Assembly: GCA_027335545.1 (NCBI GenBank)
Contig: DAHWHV010000551.1
Span: forward strand, 1 to 11,545
Length of the DNA: 11,545 nucleotides
Direction: 5' to 3'
Origin: Clostridia bacterium
Lineage (GTDB): Bacteria; Bacillota_E; RBS10-35; JAJYVN01
Shown piece by piece: positions 5,705 through 11,545 of the stretch. Positions within the stretch are counted from its first letter, which is position 1. The number at the start of each line of letters is the position of its first letter. The translations under genes were made by a program, and so were the position numbers. Below the pieces are notes generated by a model that made no database searches, had not been told where the DNA came from, and saw only the letters and a program-made list of their open reading frames with translations.

Positions 5705-6856
5705 ATGATCGTCTCGGAGCGGCAGATCGTCCGCGTGCGCTGGCTGGGGATCCTTGTGGCGGCGCCCGTGGCCCCTCTGCTCATGCAGGGCCGACCGCTG
5801 CACCTGCTGTGGGCGGTCTGCCTAGGCGCCGCCCTGTACTGCCTGGTGGTCAGCGAGTTGGTCATCCGGCGCCATCCGGAGTGGCTCACCCGCGGCTACC
5901 TGATGAGCGCGGCGGACGTCCTGCTGGCCAGCGCGGTGATCGCCGTGACCGGGGGCCTGTCCTCCAATCTCTACCTCGTCTACTTCCCGGTGGCCGTCCT
6001 GGTAGCCGTGCGCTTCAGGGGCCGGGCCACGCGCGTCTCCCTGGCCCTGGTGATGGCCTCCTACACCGCGGCGGTCTTCGCCGTGGGGGCGCCGCTCAGC
6101 GCCGCGACGCTGGGCACCCTGGGCTGGCGGCTTGGATGGGTGGCCTGCACGTCCATCTTCGCCAACTACGTCATGGACCGTGCCCGCGCGGCGGAAGCCC
6201 GCCTGGAGGCCGCCTACGACGCGACGATCACCGCCCTCTCGGAGGCCCTCGACCAGCGGGATGTCGAGACGGAGAGCCACTCCCGGCGGGTCGCCGCCTA
6301 CGCCCTGCGCTTGGCGCGCGAGGCCGGCGTCCCCGAGAGCGAACACCTGCGCCTCTATCGGGGCGCGATCCTCCACGACATCGGCAAGATCGGGGTCCCC
6401 GACCACATCCTGCGCAAGCCCGGGCCGCTGGACGCGGCCGAGGAGCGGGCGATGCGCCAGCATCCCCTGATCGGCCACCGCATCCTGGGGGGGATCCCCT
6501 TCCTGGCGGACACCCTCCCGGTGGTCCTGCACCACCACGAACGCTGGGACGGCAGCGGCTACCCGGACGGGGAGCGCGGCCCGGCGATCGAAAGGGCCGC
6601 TCGCATCTTCGCCATCGTCGACGCCTACGACGCCATGACCTCCGATCGTCCCTACCGGAGCGCCCGCGGCCACGCCGTGGCCGTCGCCGCACTGCAGGGC
6701 GGCGCCGGGACCCAGTTCGACCCCGCACTTGTGGCGGCGTTCCTCCGCATTCCCGCGCGGGAGTGGCAGGACCTGGCGGAGCGGGAGGCGGCGGCGGTGG
6801 CGCCGACAGCCGCGGCGCCCCGCCGGGCGGAGGGTCTGCGGTGCAGCCCGCCCTGA
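5705..6856 (+). CDS. Membrane-anchored HD-GYP domain phosphodiesterase
   Basis: A 383-residue protein with an N-terminal membrane part and a C-terminal HD-GYP domain, the class that hydrolyses c-di-GMP or related cyclic dinucleotides. About six hydrophobic segments are seen between 12 and 155 (for example 12-28, 33-52, 64-82, 88-103, 112-129, 139-155). A short helical linker at 158-180 leads to the catalytic domain. Metal and signature residues are all present: H192, HDIGK (224-228), HHHE (276-279), GYP (285-287), DAYDAMTSDRPYR (307-319) and GTQFDPALV (335-343). No PAS, GAF or receiver domain is visible, so the membrane region is the likely sensor. ATG 5705 has GGAGG at 5689-5693; the frame is open to a GTG at 5570, which would add 45 poorly conserved-looking residues. 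Its end is 22 bases from the convergent YvlD-like gene. Confidence 0.93.
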   Translation: MIVSERQIVRVRWLGILVAAPVAPLLMQGRPLHLLWAVCLGAALYCLVVSELVIRRHPEWLTRGYLMSAADVLLASAVIAVTGGLSSNLYLVYFPVAVLVAVRFRGRATRVSLALVMASYTAAVFAVGAPLSAATLGTLGWRLGWVACTSIFANYVMDRARAAEARLEAAYDATITALSEALDQRDVETESHSRRVAAYALRLAREAGVPESEHLRLYRGAILHDIGKIGVPDHILRKPGPLDAAEERAMRQHPLIGHRILGGIPFLADTLPVVLHHHERWDGSGYPDGERGPAIERAARIFAIVDAYDAMTSDRPYRSARGHAVAVAALQGGAGTQFDPALVAAFLRIPAREWQDLAEREAAAVAPTAAAPRRAEGLRCSPP

Positions 6857-6878
6857 GGCCCGTCCCCGCGCAACGCGC

Positions 6879-7208
6879 TCATGGCACGACGTGGGAGAGC
6901 AGGAAGCTAATCGCCCCGAGCACGACGGCCCCCAGGACGGCCGGCCAGAACCCCCGGACCTCGAAGCCGGGGACCAGGGCGGCCGTCAGCAACAGCAGGA
7001 GGGCGTTGATCACGAACGTGAAGAGTCCGAGCGTGACCAGATTCAGGGGCAAGGAGAGCAACAGCAGGAGGGGACGCAGGACCGCGTTGACGATTCCCAG
7101 CACGGCCGCCGCGAGCAGCGTGGCGACCAAGCCCCGGAGGCGGATGCCCGGCAGCAGGAGGGCCGTGAGGTATAGGGCGGCGGCGTTCACGAGCCAGCGC
7201 ACGAGCAC
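6879..7208 (-). CDS. YvlD-like small membrane protein (phage holin 4 superfamily)
   Basis: A 109-residue, four-helix membrane protein matching the PF04020 / YvlD family over its full length: RWLVNAAALYLTALLLPGI (4-22), GLVATLLAAAVLGIVNAVLRPLL (26-48), LPLNLVTLGLFTFVINALLLLLTAALVPGF (53-82) and FWPAVLGAVVLGAISFLL (87-104). The conserved N-x-x-L-R-P and L-P-L-N-x-x-T-L-G-L-F motifs are intact. Despite the family name these are chromosomal envelope proteins, not phage lysis genes. The start is GTG at 7208, set by GGAGG (7220-7216) seven bases before it; an open frame back to 7499 is Arg/Pro-rich and would destroy the membrane N-terminus. In B. subtilis, yvlD belongs to the sigma-W yvlABCD operon with a DUF4097 gene, and a DUF4097 gene lies nearby here. 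Molecular function unknown. Confidence 0.88.
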   Translation of the reverse strand: MLVRWLVNAAALYLTALLLPGIRLRGLVATLLAAAVLGIVNAVLRPLLLLLSLPLNLVTLGLFTFVINALLLLLTAALVPGFEVRGFWPAVLGAVVLGAISFLLSHVVP

Positions 7209-7215
7209 GATGGTG

Positions 7216-7220
7216 CCTCC
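7216..7220 (-). promoter_or_regulatory. Ribosome binding site deciding the YvlD-like start
   Basis: The minus strand reads GGAGG here, seven bases before the GTG at 7208. It shows that translation starts at this GTG and not at the first start codon of the longer open frame at 7499. Confidence 0.7.
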
Positions 7221-7239
7221 CCCCGGGGCCGCCCGCGCC

Positions 7240-7264
7240 CGGCGCCCCGCGCGGGCCGGCGCCG
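7240..7264. repeat. GC hairpin in the divergent intergenic region
   Basis: Arms CGGCGCC (7240-7246) and GGCGCCG (7258-7264) are exact reverse complements around an 11-base interior that itself contains CCGCGCGG. It sits directly beside the 9-bp repeat triplet and within the presumed leader of the YvlD-like gene, ending 20 bases from its ribosome site. Confidence 0.6.
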
Positions 7265-7323
7265 CCCCTCTGTCCCCTCTGGCCCCTCTCTGGAACGGGA
7301 TTGGAACGGGATTGGAACGGGAT
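7265..7323. repeat. Two adjacent tandem repeat triplets (9-bp and 11-bp)
   Basis: First come three pyrimidine-rich 9-bp units, CCCCTCTGT, CCCCTCTGG and CCCCTCTCT (7265-7291). Then TGGAACGGGAT is repeated three times without change (7291-7301, 7302-7312, 7313-7323). The 11-bp period equals about one helical turn. Each unit contains GGAAC, like an ECF-type -35 hexamer, but no matching -10 is seen. The array lies between the YvlD-like gene (start 7208) and the divergent small gene (start 7432), so it can act on either. Confidence 0.9.
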
Positions 7324-7431
7324 TCGCCGGGCCTGCCGGGATTGCGGGCCGTCGGCCGGGGCAGACTGGGCATCGGGTTCCGACAGGCGCGGACGGCTGG
7401 AGGCCGCCCGTCAGGAAAGGGGACCGCTTCC

Positions 7432-7641
7432 ATGAATCTCAACCTGACCAATGCGGTGGCGGCGACCACCGGGGACATCTGGTGGTGGGTCCTGGGCATC
7501 GCGGCGGTGGTCGCCTTGGTGTGGTGGTGGTCGGCAGCCAGCGGCAGCCACCATCGGGCGCAAACAACCGCCGGAGGAGACGGGCTCCCGGGCGATCGCC
7601 CCGCAGATCCGCCCCCGCCCCCGGGCGACGGGCAAGGGTAG
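7432..7641 (+). CDS. Small single-span membrane protein (69 aa), function unknown
   Basis: Not recognised as a named family. The 69-residue protein has a short polar N-terminus (MNLNLTNAVAATTGD) and one membrane helix at about 16-33, bounded by tryptophan triplets (WWW at 17-19 and 31-33). A hydrophilic tail with two His (40, 41) ends in a Pro-rich stretch (PADPPPPPGDG). ATG 7432 is preceded by AGGAAAGGGGA (7413-7423), a good ribosome site. The same frame is open far upstream through the HD-GYP gene, but that part is a shadow. It is divergent from the YvlD-like gene and is followed by two hairpins shared with the convergent DUF4097 gene. The Trp-flanked helix and ribosome site favour a real gene; there is no homology support. 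Confidence 0.65.
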   Translation: MNLNLTNAVAATTGDIWWWVLGIAAVVALVWWWSAASGSHHRAQTTAGGDGLPGDRPADPPPPPGDGQG

Positions 7642-7694
7642 GCGGGCGGTGACGCGCCAGTTTCTCTGCCGCGCCAGCCCGATCTCAGGGGCAG

Positions 7695-7761
7695 CGGACA
7701 CCGGCCTAGCGGGTCGGTGTCCGGTCGGCCCCTCGCCCGGTGGCCGCTGTACAGCGGCCAC
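7695..7761. terminator. Two hairpins between convergent genes (bidirectional terminator)
   Basis: Between the end of the 69-residue protein (7641) and the end of the DUF4097 gene (7875) lie two strong inverted repeats. CGGACACCG (7695-7703) pairs with CGGTGTCCG (7715-7723) across an 11-base loop. Then comes a perfect 22-bp palindrome at 7740-7761, with arms GTGGCCGCTGT and ACAGCGGCCAC. No T-runs follow on either strand. Position between convergent genes and symmetry favour bidirectional termination. Confidence 0.65.
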
Positions 7762-7874
7762 TCCCGAATTCCGGCCGCTCCACCACAAGGACAAGGGGCG
7801 GGGCGCGAGGAACGTGGGCCCCAGCATCCGGAAGACGGTGCTGCAGGAGCGGGAGCGGACTTTGCCGCACCGTA

Positions 7875-9074
7875 CTACAGGAAGCGCACGCTCCCGTTGG
7901 TGGTGCGGAGCGCTAGGCGTGCCCGGCGGGGCGCATCCTCCCAGCCGGGAGAGCGCCACCGATACTCGGCACGGCCGAAGCCGCGACTGCTCTCCGGCCT
8001 CGGGGCTTCCGCGCCCAAGCCGGAGACGTCGAAGCGCCCGTTGCTGGTGGCCGCGTCGACATCCACCGCCAGCCCCGCCGGCAGGCGCACCTGGATGAGG
8101 CCGTTGCTGGTGGAGGCCGTGACCTCCGCCTCCATGGCGGGGGCGCCCGCGTCCGTGCCGGACGTGTGGGCCGGCGCCACGGAAATCGCCCCGTTGCTCG
8201 TGCGCAGGTCCAAGCGGCCGCGAAAGCCGTCGGCCTCGATGCCGCCGTTGCTCGTGGTCACCGTGACGTCCTGCCCCCGGCAGTCGGCGAGCCGCACCCG
8301 CCCGTTGCTCGTCTCGAAGCGCAGGCCGCGGAAGTGCAAACCCTCCCCATCGATCTGGCCGTTGTCGGTACCGACCACACCACCCCAAACCCCGTCCCGG
8401 GGGAGGTAGGCATCCACGGCGAGCCCCCCACCGGGCCAGGCCGCGGCCCCCGGCGCCCGGCGCACCGTGACCTGGCGCCCCGAGATCTCCGCGCCCACGG
8501 CTCGGGCCAACTCCTGGGCCTCCGCCTCGGTCGCGGCATGCACCGTCTTGCGCAAGACGAGGCGAACGCGGGCCCCGTCGACCGGGCGCAGGGTGACGGC
8601 CCCGTTCCACCCCTGGATATCCAGGCCCGCCGCGCCCTCCCCCCCCTCCAGATCCCCCTCGACGACCTCCTCGAAGCGGTGGCCCGGTCCCCATGTCCCC
8701 CACCCGGCCTTGACGGCTCGGTCCATGAAGTCCGGCAGCGTGCTGAAGATGCGACCGACGTTCTCCCCGACCTGCTCGACCGCCTTGGCCGCGTGTTCCG
8801 CCGCCCTGGAGGCCACCTCGTCGGCGTGCTGGCTCCAGTACTCGGCGGCGCGCCGACCCCGGACGGCGGCCCGCTGCGCGCCCTCGGCGGCGCGGCGCGC
8901 GGCCAGTTCCACCGACCCAGGCCCACCGCCCGGCCCGGGATCACGCAGGGCCTTGAGGAGTTCGGTCGCCTCGGCGGCGCTGATCTTCCCCTGCTCCAAC
9001 AGCCGCAGAACGGTCATGCGCGCCGATCCCTGGTCCTGGTCTGCCCCGGACGTCCCCATCGCGCCGGTATCCAT
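7875..9074 (-). CDS. YvlB-like DUF4097 beta-strand repeat protein with SHOCT-like N-terminus
   Basis: A 399-residue protein. Residues 20-44 (MTVLRLLEQGKISAAEATELLKAL) form the short helical SHOCT-like domain found at the start of B. subtilis YvlB and enterococcal LiaX. An Ala/Arg/Glu-rich, probably helical or coiled-coil segment follows (55-105). The C-terminal DUF4097 domain forms a repetitive beta structure with turns TDNG (236), TSNG (255, 274, 292, 322, 343) and TTNG (391). No signal peptide or membrane helix is visible, as in YvlB. In related systems such proteins take part in envelope-stress or antimicrobial-peptide responses; the role here is inferred from family and from the nearby YvlD-like gene. 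ATG 9074 has GGGGGA eight bases upstream; an alternative ATG is at 9017. It starts 89 bases after uvrC on the same strand. Confidence 0.88.
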   Translation of the reverse strand: MDTGAMGTSGADQDQGSARMTVLRLLEQGKISAAEATELLKALRDPGPGGGPGSVELAARRAAEGAQRAAVRGRRAAEYWSQHADEVASRAAEHAAKAVEQVGENVGRIFSTLPDFMDRAVKAGWGTWGPGHRFEEVVEGDLEGGEGAAGLDIQGWNGAVTLRPVDGARVRLVLRKTVHAATEAEAQELARAVGAEISGRQVTVRRAPGAAAWPGGGLAVDAYLPRDGVWGGVVGTDNGQIDGEGLHFRGLRFETSNGRVRLADCRGQDVTVTTSNGGIEADGFRGRLDLRTSNGAISVAPAHTSGTDAGAPAMEAEVTASTSNGLIQVRLPAGLAVDVDAATSNGRFDVSGLGAEAPRPESSRGFGRAEYRWRSPGWEDAPRRARLALRTTNGSVRFL

Positions 9075-9163
9075 CTCCGCAGTCCCCCATCTCCGTGGAA
9101 TCCGCCTCTGGTCCGCCCAACGCTCGCTGCCCTCGGTGCCGGCCGCACAGGCCCCCGTTCACG

Positions 9164-11257
9164 CTATACGCCACCTTCGGTCGTGACCGGTCGTTCTGGG
9201 TGCACTGCTCCAAGGTACTGGACCACATCCTCCGCAGCCTGGCGGTTCATCCCCGGAACGGCGGCCAGGTCCGCCACGGAGGCCTGGCGGAGGGCCGCCA
9301 ACGATCCGAAGGCCTGCAGCAACGCCCTGCGCCGCTTCGGGCCGATCCCCGGCGCCTCTTGCAGGATCGAGGCCACCGCGGCCTTGCCGCGCACCTGCCG
9401 GTGGAAGCCGAGGCCGAAGCGATGGGCCTCGTCGCGCGCCCGTTGCAGGAGGCGCAGGCCCGGGGAGGTGCGGGGCAGGATGATGGGCGCCGCCCGCCCT
9501 TCGACGAAAACCCACTCATGTTCCTTGGCCAGGCCGCAGGTCGGAATGTCGTCCACCCCCAGCTCGCGCATCACCGCCCGCGCCGCAGCGAGCTGGCCCC
9601 GCCCGCCGTCCACGACGACCAGGTCGGGGAGGCGGGTGAAGGCGGACGCGCCGTCCGCGGCCGACGGGGCCGCCGCGTCCCGTGGCGCGTCGGGGCGCGT
9701 CTGGGCTGCGGGGACCTCGCCCTCGGGGTCGGCGGCCGCGATGGCGCGGCGCTCGCGCAGGGCTCGCGCGAACCTCCTGCCGAGGACCTCCCGCATGGTG
9801 GCGAAATCGTCCGCCCCCACCACCGTCCTGACGCGAAACTTCCGGTAGTCGGCCTTCTGCGGCTGGCCGTCCTCGAACACGACCATCGCCGCCACAGCAT
9901 GCAGGCCCAGCAGATTGGAGTTGTCGTAACACTCGATCCGCCGCGGCAGGGCTGGCAGGTCCAGGCAGCGCCGCAAGTCCTCCAGGGCCAGCGAGACGGC
10001 CGCCGCGCTGCGGTCGCGCCGCCAGAGCTCCGCGGTCAAAAACTCCGCTGCGTTTTTCTGCACGAGGTCCACGATCTGGCGCTTCTCTCCCCGGAGCGGC
10101 ACGGCGAGTCGGACCGCGCCGCCGCGGCGCCCCCGCAACAACGCCTCCAGGGCAACCTCGGCCCCAGGTTCCAGGGGCAGCGGCAGAAGGACCTCCCGCG
10201 GCACCGCTGCCCCCCCGCCGCCATAGAACTGCTCCAGGAAGGCGAGGACGACCTCGGCGTCCGTTCGCCCCGCGGCCCCGGTCAGCAGGAAGCCATCCCG
10301 CCCGGACAGCTTGCCCCCGCGATAGAAGAAGACCTGAATCGCGGCGTCCTCCCCCTCCGTCCCGCCCCGGGCGAGGGCAAGGACGTCGCGATCCGTCTCC
10401 GACCGCACCTGGACCTTCTGGCGCTCCAGCACCGACTCCAGGGCCCGTAGCCGGTCGCGCAGTTCCGCGGCCTCCTCGAAGCGCAGGCCGTCCGCGGCCG
10501 CCTCCATCGCGGCCCGCAGGCGCGTCAGCACGCCATCGCCCCGACCGTCGAGGAACTGCTCCAACTCCGTCACCATGGCGCGATAGGCATCCGCCGTACA
10601 GGCGGCGATGCAGGGCGCGAGGCAGCGGTGGATGTGGTGGTAAAGGCAGGCGTGCGGCTGCCCGAGGCGCCGGTCCGAGCAGGAACGGTACGGGAAGACC
10701 CGGCGCAGGATCTGCATCGTCTCCCAGACCCCGGAGGAGTGTGGATAGGGCCCGAAGTACCGAGCCCCGTCCGGCCGCGGCTGCCGCACCAACTCGAGGC
10801 GGGGCCAGGGGCTGCCTTGCGCCAGGCGCAGGTAGGGGTATTGCTTGTCGTCGCGCAGACGGATGTTGTATTTGGGCCGGTGCTGTTTGATCAGGTTGTT
10901 CTCCAGCACCAGGGCTTCGCTCTCCGAATCGGTGACGATGAACTCCAAGCGCGCGACCAGGGCCACCAGTGCGGCCGTCTTCCCTCCACCGGCGGGGGTA
11001 CGGGCGGCGGTCGCCGCACCCGCCGGAAAGTAGCTCCGCACCCGGTTGCGCAGGGAGAGGGCCTTGCCCACGTACAGGATGTGGTCGGCGGCGTCGCGGA
11101 AGATGTAGCACCCCGGGAGATCGGGGAGATGACGTAGCGTGTCGTTGAGCCCCGCGGCGGGGCCTCGCTCCGGCGGCTCGCCAGCGACGGCCACCGCTGC
11201 CGTGGGTGCGCCGTCGCCCCCAGGCCCGCCCCGCCCGGCCCCGGGCATCCCCGCCAC
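9164..11257 (-). CDS. uvrC: UvrABC system protein C (excinuclease subunit)
   Basis: A 697-residue nucleotide excision repair nuclease that makes both incisions around a lesion held by UvrB. Domains in order: GIY-YIG nuclease (47-135) with PGCYIF, LYVGKALSLRNRVRSYF and SESEALVLENNLIK; four cysteines at 193, 204, 212 and 216, spaced like the iron-sulfur ligands described for UvrC; UVR motif (248-275) for UvrB binding; RNase H-like endonuclease with IECYDNSN (D445), VVVDGGRGQL (D550) and RDEAHRFGLGFHR (H612); and a helix-hairpin-helix pair (630-682). Oddities are Cys in place of the usual Ile/Val in the G-[IV]-Y motif, a roughly 40-residue Ala/Pro-rich insertion (502-542), and an N-terminal extension of about 30 residues. 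The start is GTG 11257 after GGGAGG; ATG 11248 is equally possible. It follows a 61-residue gene by 24 bases, probably as one operon. Confidence 0.96.
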   Translation of the reverse strand: MAGMPGAGRGGPGGDGAPTAAVAVAGEPPERGPAAGLNDTLRHLPDLPGCYIFRDAADHILYVGKALSLRNRVRSYFPAGAATAARTPAGGGKTAALVALVARLEFIVTDSESEALVLENNLIKQHRPKYNIRLRDDKQYPYLRLAQGSPWPRLELVRQPRPDGARYFGPYPHSSGVWETMQILRRVFPYRSCSDRRLGQPHACLYHHIHRCLAPCIAACTADAYRAMVTELEQFLDGRGDGVLTRLRAAMEAAADGLRFEEAAELRDRLRALESVLERQKVQVRSETDRDVLALARGGTEGEDAAIQVFFYRGGKLSGRDGFLLTGAAGRTDAEVVLAFLEQFYGGGGAAVPREVLLPLPLEPGAEVALEALLRGRRGGAVRLAVPLRGEKRQIVDLVQKNAAEFLTAELWRRDRSAAAVSLALEDLRRCLDLPALPRRIECYDNSNLLGLHAVAAMVVFEDGQPQKADYRKFRVRTVVGADDFATMREVLGRRFARALRERRAIAAADPEGEVPAAQTRPDAPRDAAAPSAADGASAFTRLPDLVVVDGGRGQLAAARAVMRELGVDDIPTCGLAKEHEWVFVEGRAAPIILPRTSPGLRLLQRARDEAHRFGLGFHRQVRGKAAVASILQEAPGIGPKRRRALLQAFGSLAALRQASVADLAAVPGMNRQAAEDVVQYLGAVHPERPVTTEGGV

Positions 11258-11281
11258 CCCCCGCCCGGACCTCCCGCGGCC

Positions 11282-11467
11282 TCACCGCCGACGCCGCCCG
11301 GCGACGAGGGCCACCAAGAGACACAAAAGTACGCAAACCTCCAGAGGCACCTGCGCACCGCTTGGGTAGACCGGCTGCACCAGCAGCAACAGGGAGAGCC
11401 CCATCGCGATCAGGGCGGCCACCAGTGCGATCCGCCGCCCGGGGCGGCGCTCCGGTGGCCCGCTCAT
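11282..11467 (-). CDS. Small two-span membrane protein upstream of uvrC
   Basis: A 61-residue protein of unknown function. It has an Arg/Pro-rich N-terminus (SGPPERRPGRR), two hydrophobic helices at about 13-30 and 43-57, a short loop (QPVYPSGAQVPLE) and a four-Arg C-terminus. The positive-inside rule predicts both ends in the cytoplasm. ATG 11467 is chosen because it gives the more usual compact N-terminus; an in-frame GTG at 11503 would add 12 residues. No strong ribosome site separates the two. The stop lies 24 bases before the uvrC start, on the same strand, so the genes are likely co-transcribed and perhaps translationally coupled. No family was recognised. Confidence 0.6.
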   Translation of the reverse strand: MSGPPERRPGRRIALVAALIAMGLSLLLLVQPVYPSGAQVPLEVCVLLCLLVALVAGRRRR

Positions 11468-11545
11468 GTCCCCGGGACCGGCCGGCACCGGCCGGCCCCG
11501 CACGGCCCCGGCCTACTCGACACAGACCCGAACCCCGCGCCACAT

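Noticed and set aside
8166..10450. Long plus-strand open frames opposite the DUF4097 and uvrC genes
   Set aside because: Low-complexity translations antisense to clear genes; no plausible ribosome site or domain.
9516..11543. 675-codon same-strand open frame overlapping uvrC in another frame
   Set aside because: Arg/Gly/Pro/Ala-rich with no domain, whereas the uvrC frame shows every expected motif. GC-driven shadow.
11513..11545. Short frame to the right edge ending in TAG at 11515-11513, possibly the 3' end of an upstream operon gene
   Set aside because: Only ten codons are visible, other frames are also open to the edge, and no conserved C-terminus could be recognised.

Overview
The window is very GC-rich bacterial DNA (G+C dominates third codon positions, GTG starts are common, Shine-Dalgarno sites are purine-rich). 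Genes are well spaced and mostly monocistronic. I read nine complete protein genes and one gene cut by the left edge. No rRNA, tRNA, CRISPR array or transposase was seen. The organism cannot be named from this sequence. Two classical lipoproteins and a neighbourhood resembling Bacillus yvlB/yvlD next to a uvr gene point towards a Gram-positive-type lineage, perhaps a high-GC Bacillota (Thermaerobacter- or Symbiobacterium-like), with Actinomycetota or an uncultured relative as alternatives. That placement is inference.

Layout. At 1-148 (minus) is the start of a sedolisin/subtilase-type secreted protease that runs off the left edge. At 669-1796 (minus) is a Gfo/Idh/MocA-family oxidoreductase, preceded on the same strand by an FTR1-type iron permease (1899-2729). 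A divergent intergenic region with a strong imperfect hairpin separates these from two plus-strand lipoprotein genes. The first lipoprotein has a CBM9-like sugar-binding domain (3189-3959); the second has a bacterial-repeat (InlB B-repeat-like) core between Thr/Lys-rich linkers (4472-5050). Both appear to have structured leaders, and both are followed by strong GC hairpins likely to be terminators. A repeat-rich intergenic region (11-, 10- and about 15-bp tandem units plus a minus-strand G-quadruplex motif) precedes a membrane-anchored HD-GYP phosphodiesterase (5705-6856).

The right half holds a YvlD-like (phage holin 4 superfamily) membrane protein (6879-7208, minus) divergent from a 69-residue single-span protein (7432-7641, plus). 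Between them lies a compact array of a hairpin, a 9-bp triplet and an 11-bp triplet. A YvlB-like DUF4097 protein with seven T-x-N-G turns (7875-9074, minus), uvrC (9164-11257, minus) and a 61-residue two-span membrane protein (11282-11467, minus) follow. The last three genes are collinear, and the small gene plus uvrC look like an operon.

Working together: the left half is cell-surface and nutrient related (secreted protease, iron permease, sugar-binding lipoprotein). The right half is cyclic-dinucleotide turnover, envelope-stress-type proteins and nucleotide excision repair. The parts of the window that known gene families do not explain are the intergenic arrays at 5357-5515 and 7240-7323 and the tandem-hairpin leader at 4182-4270.
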